Part shown: positions 8,239 to 19,333 of the stretch, in pieces
Numbering within the stretch: position 1 is the stretch's first letter
How the letters are laid out: every line of letters begins with the position of its first letter
DNA from: Sycon ciliatum
Taxonomy: Eukaryota > Porifera > Calcarea > Leucosolenida > Sycettidae
NCBI RefSeq assembly: GCF_964019385.1
Contig: NC_088654.1
Span: 2,806,550 to 2,870,549 of the forward strand
Direction of reading: 5' to 3'
DNA: 64,000 nt
Position numbers and translations under genes: made by a program
The notes under the pieces: model-generated
The model's input: the letters and a program-made list of their open reading frames with translations, nothing else
What the model was told of the DNA's origin: nothing
Databases searched by the model: none

Positions 8239-11200
8239 TCAGGTAGCAAAGCGAACAGCACGTGCAGGGGGTGGGGCAGCAGCAGCAACCGGCGGGACAA
8301 TCAGAGAAAGAGCAGAAGCAGCAGCAGCTGTAACAGGCAGAGCATATGCGGGCTTCAAGCGGTCAATGCTTACCTGGTCGGACTTGCCCTTGACGTCGAC
8401 CGTGAAATGCTTGTCAGCACGCTTGAGGACACGGAACGGACCAGTGTACGGTGGTTGGAGCGGCTTGCGGACACTGTCGGTACGGATGTACACAAAGTCG
8501 CACGTTGACAGATCCTTCGGCACGTATACTGGGCGGTTGGACTGGCGAGGGCCAACGGCTGAGGGCCGGATGTTTTGCAATACATCCCGGAGGAACTGAA
8601 CGTAAACGGGCACCGACGGCATAGATGGCGGTGGCTGGAAGAACTCAGATGGCAAGCGGAGAGTGGTGCCATAGACCAGCTCCGCGGAACTGCACTGGAA
8701 CTCCTCGCGCAGGCTAGCGCGAATGCCCAGCAACACCAGGGGCATCATTGCATTCCAGGCACCAGGATGAGGGTGGCACTTCAGAGCAGCCTTTAGGTGG
8801 CGGTGGAAACGCTCGACGAGGCCATTGCATTGTGGACGGTAGGAAGTTGTCCGAGTCCGGCAGGTGCCGAGCAGGGCCAACAAGTGGCGGAAAAGCGCGG
8901 ACTCAAACTGGGCGCCACGATCTGTGGTGACGACAGATGGGACGCCGAAGCGGGCAATCCACCCAGCGATGAAAGCGGTGGCAACTGTTTCCGCGGCGGC
9001 GTCCTTGATCGGAATGGCCTCTGGCCAGCGGGTAAAGCGATCCACGCAGGTCAGCAGATAGGTGCAACCACCGGAGGGAGGCAAAGGGCCGACCAAATCA
9101 ATGTGGATGTGGTCAAAGCGCTCATCGGGTGGCAGAAACTGGCCAAGCGGAGCCTGGGTGTGGCGGGTCACTTTGCTCAGCTGACAGGAGGGGCAGCAGC
9201 GGGTCCATTCCCGGACGTCCTTTTGCATGCCGGGCCAGACGTAGCGTGCCGAAACCATACGCTGAGTGGCACGAATACCCGGATGTGCAAGGGAGTGCAG
9301 GCTGTTGAAGACGGTCTTGCGAAAGGACAACGGTACAAACGGGCGGGCAGTGCCGGTCGACATGTCGCACACCACAGGCTGGGTAGCGGAACCGTACGGG
9401 ATTGGCTGAAGCTTCAGAGACGACTGCGTGTCTTGCTGAGCGGAGAGTAGCTCGGGATCAGACTGCTGGGCGGCTGCCAGAGCTTGAAAGTCGACAGCGG
9501 CCGGCGGCGCGGTTACTGCATCAACAGTGGCGCGAGACAGAGCGTCAGCAACAACATTGTCAGCCCCACGCAGGAAGCGGAGATCCGTCGTGAATTCAGC
9601 CACGTAGGACAGGTGCCGGAGCTCACGAGGTGAGTGGCTAGTACCAGCAGCTTGCATGGCGAACACTAATGGGCGATGGTCCGTGAGAATGTGGAAGCAG
9701 CGGCCTTCCAGGTGATGCCGGAAATGCTTTACTGCCAGGTACGCAGCTAGCAATTCTCGACCGAACGTGCTGTAGCGACTCTGAGCTGGTTGCATTCGTT
9801 TGGAAAAGAAAGCGAGCGGCTGCCATGCCCCATCAACAAGCTGTTGAAGGGCCCCGCCAACTCCGACATCTGATGCATCCACAACGAGCTGGAGGGGTGC
9901 ATCCGGGATGGGGTGGATGAGCAGCGTTGCTGCAGCAAGCGCGTCCTTGGCAGCATGGAATGCCGTGACAGCGGCAGTGCCAAGTTTCAGGGGACAGTTC
10001 TTCGGACGCTGAGGTCCACCAAGCAGATCCGTCAGTGGTTGGAGGATGTCGGATGCCTGGGGAATAAAGCGCCGGTAAAAGTTGACCATGCCCAGAAACT
10101 CGCGAAGCTGGCGGCGAGATGTTGGAAGGGAGTACTGAGCCACGCCGTCGACTCTTGCCGGTAGCGGGCTGATGCCCTGGGCGTTAACCAGATGGCCCAG
10201 AAACGTCAGGGACGGCTGGCCGAAAACGCACTTAGCGGGGTTGATCACCAAACCATGCTGCTGCAGTCGCTCAAACACCAGGCGCAGATGTTGCAGGTGC
10301 GTAGCGTGGTCGGAGCTGGCGATTAGGAGGTCATCGAGGTAGACGTAGCAGAAATCCAGGCCATGCAATACTGAATCGATAAACCGCTGGAATGACTGTG
10401 CCGCGTTCCGGAGGCCGAAGGGCATCCTGATGAACTCAAATAACCCGAACGGAGTCGTGATGGCAGTCTTGGGAATGTCGGCCGGGGTTACTGGTATCTG
10501 GTGATACGCTCTGACCAGATCCAGTTTCGAAAACACTGTAGCACCATGGAGACTGCTGGTGAAATCCTGAATATGAGGAATCGGATACCGATCCGGTTCG
10601 GTGACTTTATTCAGGAGTCGGTAGTCTCCACATGGCCTCCAGTCTCCATTGGGTTTAGGAACCATGTGGAGAGGGCTGGACCAGGGCGAGGAGGATGGCC
10701 GAATGATGCCCAGGGACAGCATATGCTGGAACTCAGCTCTGGCCGTTGCCAGGCGGTCTGGAGCCAGCCGACGAGTGCGGGCATGCAGTGCCGGGCCGGT
10801 AGTCACAATATGGTGCTCCACCGAGTGCTTGACCGGCAGGTCATAACAGCATGGTTTGGTGAGGCTTGGGAACTCGGCAAGCAGGCCGGTGAATGCTGGT
10901 GCTGTGGCCACCGGGGCGGAAACCAAGGAGCAGCTGAGCGATGTGGTTTCGGCAGGAATGCAATTGACCTGGAGGTCAGTGGAGTTGTCACGGATGGTGC
11001 GTCCATGAAGGTCGACTTGGAGACTGAACCGATGGAGGAAATCAGCCCCCAGGATCGGCTCCTTCACGTCAGCAACGACAAATATCCAAGGGAATGTTCG
11101 TCTAAGACCAAGGTCAAGGGTCAAACACCTCTGCCCGAAAGCCGGAATAGCAGAGCCATTAGCAGCACGGAGCTGACACTGACCAGTCGGATCGACGTGG

Positions 11201-11367
11201 CGGCGGTGTTCAGAAGTGGCTGGCAGCAGGCTGACGTCAGCACCGGTATCCACTAGGAAACGGGTTCCGCTGGTGACGTCACGGACATAGAGGCGGCGGG
11301 AGGTAGGTGGGCCAGACACAGGAGCCGCTACTGGCTGGCCGGGGCATTTCCCGACGACCAGGAGCAC
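8239..11367 (-). CDS. pol: Gypsy pol: protease, RT, RNase H, integrase
   Basis: An uninterrupted frame of 1042 codons. In order it shows an aspartic protease ([14 protein letters not shown], about residues 37-50) and reverse transcriptase ([14 protein letters not shown] near 279-292, catalytic YLDD at 343-346). RNase H follows ([13 protein letters not shown] and TDHRPLVF), then integrase with an HHCC zinc motif ([10 protein letters not shown] to CCPSCQLSK). The DDE core has D in HIDLVGP, D in TTDRGAQF and E in NGLVERFH. The frame overlaps the end of gag by 40 bp in the -1 frame, suggesting programmed -1 frameshifting, though pol could open further upstream. All catalytic residues expected for the family are visible, so the enzyme set may be active. 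Confidence 0.93.
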   Translation of the reverse strand: MLLVVGKCPGQPVAAPVSGPPTSRRLYVRDVTSGTRFLVDTGADVSLLPATSEHRRHVDPTGQCQLRAANGSAIPAFGQRCLTLDLGLRRTFPWIFVVADVKEPILGADFLHRFSLQVDLHGRTIRDNSTDLQVNCIPAETTSLSCSLVSAPVATAPAFTGLLAEFPSLTKPCCYDLPVKHSVEHHIVTTGPALHARTRRLAPDRLATARAEFQHMLSLGIIRPSSSPWSSPLHMVPKPNGDWRPCGDYRLLNKVTEPDRYPIPHIQDFTSSLHGATVFSKLDLVRAYHQIPVTPADIPKTAITTPFGLFEFIRMPFGLRNAAQSFQRFIDSVLHGLDFCYVYLDDLLIASSDHATHLQHLRLVFERLQQHGLVINPAKCVFGQPSLTFLGHLVNAQGISPLPARVDGVAQYSLPTSRRQLREFLGMVNFYRRFIPQASDILQPLTDLLGGPQRPKNCPLKLGTAAVTAFHAAKDALAAATLLIHPIPDAPLQLVVDASDVGVGGALQQLVDGAWQPLAFFSKRMQPAQSRYSTFGRELLAAYLAVKHFRHHLEGRCFHILTDHRPLVFAMQAAGTSHSPRELRHLSYVAEFTTDLRFLRGADNVVADALSRATVDAVTAPPAAVDFQALAAAQQSDPELLSAQQDTQSSLKLQPIPYGSATQPVVCDMSTGTARPFVPLSFRKTVFNSLHSLAHPGIRATQRMVSARYVWPGMQKDVREWTRCCPSCQLSKVTRHTQAPLGQFLPPDERFDHIHIDLVGPLPPSGGCTYLLTCVDRFTRWPEAIPIKDAAAETVATAFIAGWIARFGVPSVVTTDRGAQFESALFRHLLALLGTCRTRTTSYRPQCNGLVERFHRHLKAALKCHPHPGAWNAMMPLVLLGIRASLREEFQCSSAELVYGTTLRLPSEFFQPPPSMPSVPVYVQFLRDVLQNIRPSAVGPRQSNRPVYVPKDLSTCDFVYIRTDSVRKPLQPPYTGPFRVLKRADKHFTVDVKGKSDQVSIDRLKPAYALPVTAAAASALSLIVPPVAAAAPPPARAVRFAT

Positions 11368-12212
11368 GGGGCTTCACACCGCCGGGCTTGCACACCAAAC
11401 TTGCGGTGAAAATGGCATAACCCACTGCTATGCGGTGAGACCGAGCGACTGCGGGGTTGGCCGCGGAAGCGAGGGCGGCCGTGCTGCTGTTTCAGCTCGG
11501 TTACAGTAGTCGTCAGGGCGGCAACTTGGTCCCGGAGAGCTGCAATGGCAGCCATTGTCTCTGACTCGCCAGTGTTGCGAACTGCATGTACTGCCGCACT
11601 GGGACCAGCTGCCTCCACTATTCTGTCGGCCATTTCTGCCAGATCCTGCAGCGGCAGTGATGCAGGGCAGGATGCTACTATTGACTTGGCCGATCGGGGC
11701 AACCGGCTGACAAACAACTCTCGCAAAAGTTTTTCGGGCATGGCGTTCTCACCTACTAACTGCTGTAGCTTGCGTAATAGCTGGGTGGGCTTCTTGTCGC
11801 CCAGCTCTTCGTCCGAAATCAGCAGGCGCAAACGCTGCTGTTCTGACATCTGCGTGCGGTGAATGAGACGCTCGCGGAGAGCGTCGTACGGCTGTTGAGC
11901 AGGAGGATCCAGGATGATGTCACGCACCTCTGCCGCATACTCTGGTGTCAGTGATCCCACCACGTACTGATATTTGGTCACCTGGCTGGTGATGCGACGG
12001 GTGGAAAACAGGGATTCAACCTGTGCGAACCAAACCTGGGGGTCAGCAGCCCAGTAAGGTGGTAGCTTGACGTTCAAGCTGACCGCGGCCACCTCACTGT
12101 CGCGGGGTGTACCGCCTGCTGCGGAAGTTCCAGCGCCGGTGATTCTGGACAGCAGTTGGCCACGACCTACGCTGCGCATAGGTGTGCTAGCTCCGGAGTT
12201 TGAGGTATTCAT
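11328..12212 (-). CDS. gag: Gypsy gag
   Basis: 294 codons. The N-terminal half contains a capsid-like region ([20 protein letters not shown], about residues 51-70) typical of metazoan Ty3/gypsy gag. A Cys/His-containing tail ([20 protein letters not shown]) follows in place of a canonical CCHC knuckle, a pattern seen in several invertebrate gypsy lineages. Gag forms the virus-like particle that packages element RNA. The start ATG at 12,212 lies about 90 bp inside the 5' LTR boundary, leaving room for the primer-binding site. Confidence 0.88.
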   Translation of the reverse strand: MNTSNSGASTPMRSVGRGQLLSRITGAGTSAAGGTPRDSEVAAVSLNVKLPPYWAADPQVWFAQVESLFSTRRITSQVTKYQYVVGSLTPEYAAEVRDIILDPPAQQPYDALRERLIHRTQMSEQQRLRLLISDEELGDKKPTQLLRKLQQLVGENAMPEKLLRELFVSRLPRSAKSIVASCPASLPLQDLAEMADRIVEAAGPSAAVHAVRNTGESETMAAIAALRDQVAALTTTVTELKQQHGRPRFRGQPRSRSVSPHSSGLCHFHRKFGVQARRCEAPCSWSSGNAPASQ

Positions 12213-12285
12213 ACTGTACTAGTGCTCGTAAAATACTAAAATTCAATGCTGCGTGCAGACCACTGAGCGATCGCCAGTGATCGAA

Positions 12286-12303
12286 CACTAGACGGGGTCA
12301 CCA
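12286..12303 (-). promoter_or_regulatory. Candidate tRNA primer-binding site
   Basis: Two bases after the 5' LTR the minus strand reads TGGTGACCCCGTC, starting with the TGG that pairs with a tRNA CCA end. The identity of the priming tRNA was not assigned. Confidence 0.6.
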
Positions 12304-12305
12304 AT

Positions 12306-12764
12306 TGTAGCAGTGCGCTACGTAATTCTATACAAAAGTCTGGATTCGTGAATTTAGAACTAACTTCGAACGATTGAATCTGGTGTCATAATTAATGTTA
12401 CTTTAGATTACAGAGAGGACAGAAACATTACTGTTCGGCTCACAACCAGAGAGAGAGGGAGATAATGGAAGCAAGGCAAAAGGCAAGGAGCGGCGACTTC
12501 TGCTCGCCTGCTGAATACGGTGTACGGTACAACTATACCAAAAGGGAAGGCCAGCGGCGCACTGGAATCTAGTTGTACACAGCTGTAGTACGCATGCAAA
12601 TAAGGATAATACGGTGCGGAAGTGAACGGCGCATGCTGATACGGTAAAGCGGTCGTAATACATATAAGTGTGACCGCGAGACCGGAGAATTTCATGAAGC
12701 CAATAATATGAGAATTTCATTGAAACCGAAGTAAATCAGGTCATGTGACCGAGAATCCGCTACA
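12306..12764 (-). repeat. 5' LTR of gypsy element
   Basis: Same 459-bp sequence as the LTR at 7595-8053, followed at 12,765 by the GAAG duplication and the resumed LINE ORF1. It should carry the promoter and polyadenylation signals of the element. Confidence 0.93.
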
Positions 12765-12768
12765 GAAG

Positions 12769-13169
12769 GCAATACTAATATGCAGACATCCCTGATCACC
12801 AAGCGCGAGGAGAAGTCCCGCTACACAAACGAAACACCCCCCGCCGGTGGCCATGTTGCTGAGTTGACGGCAGCGCCCCGGGCAAAGCGTAAGGTCTTTT
12901 ACATTGGGAACGTGCAACCTCACTGCTCCGCATCATCTATTGCTAAATGGTGCTCCGATCATGGGGTCGACATAGTGCAATGCGTCGTCTATGCATCAGC
13001 CTACTTCAGGACTGCATATGCACGCGTGACTGTGGAGGCAGCCGACGAGGAGAAAGTAGCCAATAAGGCATTCTGGCCTGACATGCTTTCCCACACCATC
13101 CGACCCTGGCGCTTCAAACGTGACAGCTTTGGCACCAGCACAAACGATGTCGCAACAGCTAGCGAATGA
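12769..13169 (+). pseudogene. LINE ORF1, 3' half (RRM-like)
   Basis: Continuation of the ORF1 opened at 6925. It carries KVFYIGNVQPHCSASSIAKW followed by a V-rich fold pattern and FRTAYARVTVEAADEEKVA, resembling an RNA-recognition fold, as expected for an ORF1 RNA-binding domain (inference from pattern). The stop TGA (13,167-13,169) overlaps the ORF2 start as ATGA, an arrangement that suits termination-coupled reinitiation. The half lacks its own natural start. Confidence 0.75.
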
Positions 13170-16114
13170 TGGCCAATTCCCACCTAAATCCACTGGCTCG
13201 GCCCTACTACCCGCGCTGCCAGGAAATGCTAAACTTGTTCTCCATTAACTGCCGCTCCGTTGTCAACAAATCCGCAGAATTGTCGGCTATTGCCGAGATC
13301 CACAGACCTGACATTATCTGCCTCAGTGAAACCTGGTTAGCTCCAAGTGTCGCTCTTAGTATCTCTGGATACACCACCTTTCGGCGTGATCGACCTCCTA
13401 ACGAAAACAAGTCTGGTACCGCCTCCAGGGGATATGGTGGAGTCGCTATTCTCGTTCGTGATCATCGTTTCAGTTGTATCCAACTTCGCAACGACCTCAG
13501 TCGCCCTACCTGTGAAACAGTGTGGGTGGAGCTTAAACCTTGTTCCGGCTCCCCAAAGCCTATTATTGTCTGTAGTGCCTATCGCCCACCCTCTGCCAAA
13601 AGCACAGAGATAAATCACTTCTGTAACATGCTCACCGATGCCCTGGTCACTATCCCCATGTCCTCGTACCACGTCATACTGACTGGAGACTTCAACTGTA
13701 AGCACCAGCACTGGTGCCCAACTGACTCAACGTCCCCCGCGGGAGCTGCGCTCTACCGCCACCTCACCTGCTTCGGACTAGAGCAGCTTGTGAATACCCC
13801 AACGCACACAACACCTGCAGGGACCCAGTCGTGCTTAGACCTTCTCTTCGTCAACAACCCCCAGCTTGCAACGGATATTAACACGACTTGCGCTCTTGGA
13901 TCCTCGGATCATCTGACCGTGTCATGTCGGTTCGAGCTCTCACCATCGCCTGGCCAACATCTGCAGCAAGCACCACGCAAACATTTCCCTTACCGCTATC
14001 GTCATGTCCCCTCTCACTGCTGGGACTCTCTTAATTCCGATCTCTCTCATTGTGACTGGTCATTTCTACGCCCAGGCAATTCCCCAACTGTTGACGACGC
14101 AGTCGATCGATTTTCAATCGTCCTGGAACAAACCTTCCAGCACCACCTCGCTGATTTTTCCACCCATTCTTGTCGGTCAAACACACGCACATCGTCTGTG
14201 ACATCCAATCCACCCTGGGTGTCGACTGTCCTCGTATCTGCGGTGAAACGTAAACGAGACCTCTTCAGTGTCAGCCGAAAATTTCCAACACCTGTCAATA
14301 TGGAGGCCTACCGAGTTCAACGCAACTTTGTCAAATACCTATCCCGTAAAACCTACCGCTCTTACATCAGCTCCCTCTCTGCAACAATCTCATCACCCAA
14401 TCGTCCTTCTCTCTATCAGTTCATTCGCACCCAGCGTCCCAGTGTCTCTCGCGCCCCAATCCAGTGCTTGATTGATCCTGATGGCAACCGTCAGTCTGAC
14501 GCAAAGTCCATTGCGGACACTCTGAACAAACAGTTTGTCTCTCCCGGCCTTCCCGACGATCCGAACTGGGTTATCCCGCCCCTGCACCCAGCTCCAGAGC
14601 TGCGCGCTCCACTTCTGGAGGTCTTTACAACAACTGGTGTGGTCCGCAAACAACTGAAACGTCTTAAGAGCTGCAAGTCTCCTGGAAAAGACGGTATTCC
14701 AAATGAAGTCCTTAAATTGCTGGTGCCTTCCTTGTCGTATCCCCTGTGCTTGCTCTTCAACTTGTCATATCGTGCAGGAGTCTTCCCATCTGCGTGGAAA
14801 TCTGCTATTGTTGTCCCGATATTTAAGAAAGGACAACGCTCCCAAGCTGTTAATTACAGGCCCATCTCCCTCCTACCAACTATATCCAAGGTCTGTGAAC
14901 GCATCTTCTATGAATCTCTCTACCACCATGTCACCCCTGCCCTCTCCTCTGCACAATCCGGCTTCTGTCGTGGCGACTCAACTACTTTGCAATTGACACG
15001 CTTAATCCAGGATATTTACGGACATCGTAACCTGAAGAAGCATGTAGGTCTTGTCTTTTTTGATCTGTCAAAAGCGTTTGATACAGTCTGGCATCGAGGC
15101 CTACTTGCAAAGCTTGAGTACATTTTTCTAGTACGTGGTACAGCTCTGCAGTGGCTGTCATCATATTTGTCGTCCCGTCATCAAACTGTCCGTGTCTCTG
15201 CTTCCTTGTCCGATCCTTTACCTGTAGTGTCTGGTGTTCCACAGGGGTCCATACTGGGTCCACTCCTTTTCCTAACTTATGTGAACGATCTGCCCTCTCT
15301 AGTTCCAGACGTCAGCCTTTTTGCTGATGATACTGCACTGTTGTGCTCTGACAGCTCGCCGTCCAACCTCGTTACCTCCATGCAGACCGGCATTAACTCC
15401 ACCATAGCATGGATGGAAGCTTGGAAGCTGAGGCCCAACATCGCGAAGACCGAAGCAATGTTCATCAGCCCATCGCCGCCTACTCAGCCGTTGCACTTTC
15501 CAGGAGCCAATGCTAATGTTAAAATTGTTCATGAACACAAACACCTTGGTGTTATATTCGACAGCCATATGTCCTGGTCCCCACAGGTCCAGTCAGTATG
15601 CAAGCGAGCTAGCTCCTCCCTTGGCATGTTGCAACCTCACTGCCACCATTTAAATGACCATTGCCGAAAATTGTTCTTTACGTCGTATGTTCTACCTATA
15701 TTTGATTACTGTGACGCAGCGTGGTGCGGTCTGTCTCAGGCCCTTGTTCAAACTCTGGAAATACACCAGCGTCTGCTTTTAAAAATCCTGTTTCGCAAAA
15801 ATCAAACATTCTCCTCCCAACGTCTCTACAGTTTAGCTTCAGTATCTCCCCTCTTAGAGCGACACCAGCAACATCTTTGCATCCCTGTACACATGATCTT
15901 ATTAGACCTGGCTCCAAAACACTTTGCTAAGTATAACTGGTTTGTGTCCACCAGATCAACACGTCATTCCTTCTCATTACCCCGTGCTAATACCTCCCTG
16001 TTTCTGAAATCTCCTATCTTCTCTGCGTACACTCTCTGGTCTTCCCTGCCAACTAGCCTTAAAGCATGCACCGACATTAAGGAGTTCAAGCTTCAGCTTC
16101 TTCGTCCTAAATAA
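13166..16114 (+). CDS. LINE ORF2: AP endonuclease-reverse transcriptase
   Basis: An uninterrupted 982-codon frame. The N-terminal apurinic endonuclease shows FSINCRSVVNK, ICLSETW, TGDFNC (about residue 174) and SSDHLTV (about 248). Reverse transcriptase motifs follow: FFDLSKAFDTVW (about 631), GVPQGSILGPLLF (about 690) and catalytic FADDTALL (about 718), then a C-terminal region rich in aromatic and His residues. The architecture matches CR1/L2/Jockey-group LINEs that nick target DNA and prime reverse transcription there. The start overlaps the ORF1 stop (ATGA). The enzyme looks intact, but the element is disabled in ORF1 by the gypsy insertion. Confidence 0.93.
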   Translation: MMANSHLNPLARPYYPRCQEMLNLFSINCRSVVNKSAELSAIAEIHRPDIICLSETWLAPSVALSISGYTTFRRDRPPNENKSGTASRGYGGVAILVRDHRFSCIQLRNDLSRPTCETVWVELKPCSGSPKPIIVCSAYRPPSAKSTEINHFCNMLTDALVTIPMSSYHVILTGDFNCKHQHWCPTDSTSPAGAALYRHLTCFGLEQLVNTPTHTTPAGTQSCLDLLFVNNPQLATDINTTCALGSSDHLTVSCRFELSPSPGQHLQQAPRKHFPYRYRHVPSHCWDSLNSDLSHCDWSFLRPGNSPTVDDAVDRFSIVLEQTFQHHLADFSTHSCRSNTRTSSVTSNPPWVSTVLVSAVKRKRDLFSVSRKFPTPVNMEAYRVQRNFVKYLSRKTYRSYISSLSATISSPNRPSLYQFIRTQRPSVSRAPIQCLIDPDGNRQSDAKSIADTLNKQFVSPGLPDDPNWVIPPLHPAPELRAPLLEVFTTTGVVRKQLKRLKSCKSPGKDGIPNEVLKLLVPSLSYPLCLLFNLSYRAGVFPSAWKSAIVVPIFKKGQRSQAVNYRPISLLPTISKVCERIFYESLYHHVTPALSSAQSGFCRGDSTTLQLTRLIQDIYGHRNLKKHVGLVFFDLSKAFDTVWHRGLLAKLEYIFLVRGTALQWLSSYLSSRHQTVRVSASLSDPLPVVSGVPQGSILGPLLFLTYVNDLPSLVPDVSLFADDTALLCSDSSPSNLVTSMQTGINSTIAWMEAWKLRPNIAKTEAMFISPSPPTQPLHFPGANANVKIVHEHKHLGVIFDSHMSWSPQVQSVCKRASSSLGMLQPHCHHLNDHCRKLFFTSYVLPIFDYCDAAWCGLSQALVQTLEIHQRLLLKILFRKNQTFSSQRLYSLASVSPLLERHQQHLCIPVHMILLDLAPKHFAKYNWFVSTRSTRHSFSLPRANTSLFLKSPIFSAYTLWSSLPTSLKACTDIKEFKLQLLRPK

Positions 16115-16275
16115 TCTCACCATTTTCGTCATGCCTCCCCTTGCAGTACTCTCTTTGTTTCTCTCCTTATTATTCAGTTCGCCGTGGTTGGCTACCACCC
16201 GACTTCTCATATATATTGGCAGTCTTCTGACGAGCCAGGAGATGTTGAATTAATAATAATAATAATAATAATGCG
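16115..16275 (+). other. LINE 3' UTR with (TAA)n tail
   Basis: A short 3' UTR ends in seven TAA/AAT units (about 16,251-16,272). A microsatellite tail instead of poly(A) is usual for several LINE clades of this group. The downstream flank begins TGCGCACAG; no matching duplication was found at the 5' side. Confidence 0.75.
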
Positions 16276-17716
16276 CACAGCTATCCATGCATTCCTACGG
16301 TGTACTATTTATGTGTATACAAATTACGTGTCATGAAGTAGCCATGCTACACATGCAGCTATCGATTCTGAATTCTGGGTTTTCGATCCTATTTTTGTTA
16401 TAAAATACGTATGTGTTATACTGAGCTTGTATACAAACTCCCATCTCTCCCCACACAATTATTATTATTATTATTATTATTTTTTCTTATTTTGTTAGGG
16501 ATTTCCCAACAGGCAATGTTGCCTTTTTACTGGGAACCCTAAATGAGACTTTGTGTGAGCGCGAAACAAAGCAGGCGACTCGGCCAGGCGACAAGATGGA
16601 GGCAGCGCATTCCACCACAACACTCCAGACTTGTATTTTGCATATCAGGTACTTCGATGACGAAAATATAAACTGGTATATAAACTGGTTTATCAACTTG
16701 TGTATAAACTGGTGTATAAACTGGTATATAAACTCCTTTTTTTTAGGATTACACTAGTGACCTGCAGTCCGCCTTGATGGTTTTTTGACATGCACGACGG
16801 TCCCAACTTCAGGATCTCTTTCCCATCAACGATGAAGAATACAACGTCGTCCTTTGTAACATGTGCCTTGTGCTGCACCTGACGTGCGAGGCTGTCCTTC
16901 TTTCCCTGTTTCAGCACTCCGTCTATCAAGCGCAGCACTCGAAATGTGCGGCTGAAGAGCCCCGCGTGCCGCTCCTCCTGCGTTTTTGCATGGACATAGA
17001 ATGCAGACAGCAGGGGCGACGGAACTTCACTACTGATGGTTATCCAATCGATGTTCTCCTTTCCGCGTCCCTCGCAGAGCGGACGGAACATGCGCAGCCA
17101 TAATCCGTGGCACTGCCAGTGTTCTTAGAAACTGCTGCTTGAATAATGGCATCGTGATTCGTGGTCGTCCTCAGAAGAACTAAAGAAACGTTTGGGAGTC
17201 GATTCAACAGGCTCGTGCTGATTCATTTTACTCTTACTTTGGAAAGGAGACGAACTCTATCATAGTCTATGTCTCTAATGACAGTAATGTAGTAATGAGC
17301 AAACGGTTCTTTTACAGAGCCCGCGGTGAGATCTGCGCCCGGTAACGGTCACTTGCACTGTGAGGTTCAAACTAACTACTTGGCGCATAGCTGTTACTTC
17401 CGATGTAACTAGTACTTCAATTCAGTACTAAACTGAAGTCACAAAGAGTGTGTGATGGTACTGCACTGCATGTAAAGCAGAGACAGTGGTACTCTAGTAG
17501 TCTTGTACTTGATCCGCACAGGTTGGTGAAAGGAAGACTCGTCGAGCCATGGTTGTGGGTTGGAATTCCAATCTCTACCCTTGTGGGGGAGAGGGGAGTT
17601 TGTATATCAGCCCAGTATAAGCATAATATAACCTACTCAGTTGAATATATGGGAAATATAAACCAATATAGGTTTATATTTCCCATATAATCAACTGGTT
17701 AGGTTATATTATATAC
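16276..17716. other. Unassigned DNA with short repeats
   Basis: It contains an (ATT)n tract at 16,459-16,483, tandem TATAAACTGGT-type units at 16,675-16,735, and a near-perfect hairpin at 17,640-17,697 (GAATATATGGGAAATATAAACC and its complement). A minus-strand frame at 16,693-17,091 (readable from about 17,115) is not recognised. It is moderately hydrophilic and could be an exon ending GGLQ at a weak donor (GCAG|GTCACT), or chance. No other gene seen. Confidence 0.4.
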
Positions 17717-18334
17717 TTAGCCCCATCCCTCACACAAACAAGTCAACAAAGAGGCATCTTTGGATTGAGGAGTGCTGGTTTCGAAACAACTGGTTTGAAG
17801 CTCAAAGTAGAGCTGGTGTTAGCTCAGAGCAGAGCTGGTGTTAGCTCAAAGTAGAGCTGCGGTTAGCTCAAAGTAGAGCTGCGGTTAGCTCAAAGTAGAG
17901 CTGCGGTTAGCTCAAAGTAGAGCTGCGGTTAGCTCAAAGTAGAGCTGCTGTTAGCTCAAAGTAGAGCTGCGATTAGCTCAAAGTAGAGCTGCTGTTAGCT
18001 CAAAGTAGAGCTGCTGTTAGCTCAAAGTAGAGCTGCTGTTAGCTCAAGGTAGAGCTGCTGTTAGCTCAAAGTAGAGCTGCTGTTAGCTCAAAGTAGAGCT
18101 GCGGTTAGCTCAAAGTAGAGCTGCTGTTAGCTCAAAGTAGAGCTGCTGTTAGCTCAAAGTAGAGCTGCGGTTAGCTCAAAGTAGAGCTGCTGTTAGCTCA
18201 AAGTAGAGCTGCTGTTAGCTCAAAGTAGAGCTGCTGTTAGCTCAACGTAGAGCTGCAATGCTAAATGGATGTAATATAGCGCAAGGCAGAGCCGCAGCAA
18301 ATAGCTAGATAACACCAGTTGTGAGAGTGGACCC
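17717..18334 (-). repeat. Split direct repeat B2 with 22-bp minisatellite
   Basis: 618 bp matching 18,616-19,233. Its core (17,797-18,253) is about twenty units of AGCTCAAAGTAGAGCTGCTGTT in which AGCTC and GAGCT alternate every 11 bp, so any neighbouring pair can form a 5-bp hairpin. Unit variants (GCGGTT, GCGATT, AAGGTAG) appear in the same order in both copies. Confidence 0.88.
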
Positions 18335-18393
18335 GGTTAGTGGGTACGATAATATTATGATGGTGTGAATAAGTTGGATAGGGAGGGATGGTG

Positions 18394-18618
18394 GGAAAAG
18401 AAACACTGCTGAAGCACGATCCGTTGTCTGGAAGAGCACAACAGGGCAAGCAAGATTTGTTTTTCTTTTCCGCAAAAATGGGCTGGTGCCATTTGTGATT
18501 ACGCAGCAAAACAAAGCGCATGACGTCAGTCTTGAATGCAGTACAAAGCAATGCAGTGCAGTGTGTGCGCTAGTTCGGATTGTTGCTAACAAGTACTAGC
18601 ACAGCTAGTACACCATTA
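18394..18618 (-). repeat. Split direct repeat A2
   Basis: About 225 bp, GGAAAAGAAACACTGCTGAAGC through CTAGTACACCATTA, repeated at 22,337-22,561, the outer end of the element. It joins directly onto the B1 repeat at TTAG (18,616-18,619). Confidence 0.85.
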
Positions 18619-19233
18619 GCCCCATCCCTCACACAAACAAGTCAACAAAGAGGCATCTTTGGATTGAGGAGTGCTGGTTTCGAAACAACTGGTTTGAAGC
18701 TCAAAGTAGAGCTGGTGTTAGCTCAGAGCAGAGCTGGTGTTAGCTCAAAGTAGAGCTGCGGTTAGCTCAAAGTAGAGCTGCGGTTAGCTCAAAGTAGAGC
18801 TGCGGTTAGCTCAAAGTAGAGCTGCGGTTAGCTCAAAGTAGAGCTGCTGTTAGCTCAAAGTAGAGCTGCGATTAGCTCAAAGTAGAGCTGCTGTTAGCTC
18901 AAAGTAGAGCTGCTGTTAGCTCAAAGTAGAGCTGCTGTTAGCTCAAGGTAGAGCTGCTGTTAGCTCAAAGTAGAGCTGCTGTTAGCTCAAAGTAGAGCTG
19001 CGGTTAGCTCAAAGTAGAGCTGCTGTTAGCTCAAAGTAGAGCTGCTGTTAGCTCAAAGTAGAGCTGCGGTTAGCTCAAAGTAGAGCTGCTGTTAGCTCAA
19101 AGTAGAGCTGCTGTTAGCTCAAAGTAGAGCTGCTGTTAGCTCAACGTAGAGCTGCAATGCTAAATGGATGTAATATAGCGCAAGGCAGAGCCGCAGCAAA
19201 TAGCTAGATAACACCAGTTGTGAGAGTGGACCC
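18616..19233 (-). repeat. Split direct repeat B1 with 22-bp minisatellite
   Basis: Same sequence as 17,717-18,334, including the order of minisatellite variants. It ends at GTGGACCC, after which the internal region begins. Confidence 0.88.
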
Positions 19234-19333
19234 ATGAAACCAGCACTCCGTTAGCTAAGCACTATTGACGCACAGCAAGGGTCAATTAATGTCAGCACAG
19301 GCAAGCATTGCGCAGCTAGAGTTCATTAGCTCA

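Larger units (their letters stand above)
7595..12764 (-). mobile_element. Complete Ty3/gypsy LTR retrotransposon
   Basis: A 5170-bp element on the minus strand: LTR, primer-binding site, gag, pol, polypurine tract, LTR. The two 459-bp LTRs (7595-8053 and 12,306-12,764) appear identical by eye. They begin TGTAG and end CTACA, and are flanked by the 4-bp duplication GAAG (7591-7594 and 12,765-12,768). Gag and pol are uninterrupted. These features point to a young, possibly still competent insertion. It landed inside ORF1 of a LINE in the opposite orientation. Confidence 0.93.

Noticed and set aside
8797..9450. Plus-strand frames of 200-250 codons opposite the gypsy pol
   Set aside because: Antisense shadows of a well-defined pol ORF, without recognisable domains.
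18261..18592. Minus-strand frame repeated at 22,204-22,535 as a conserved small protein
   Set aside because: It lies in the A repeats of the Ngaro-like element, so the repetition reflects repeat structure.
17797..19150. CRISPR-like array of regular direct repeats
   Set aside because: Units are contiguous 22-bp repeats with no unique spacers and lie in the terminal repeats of a retroelement; a minisatellite explains them.
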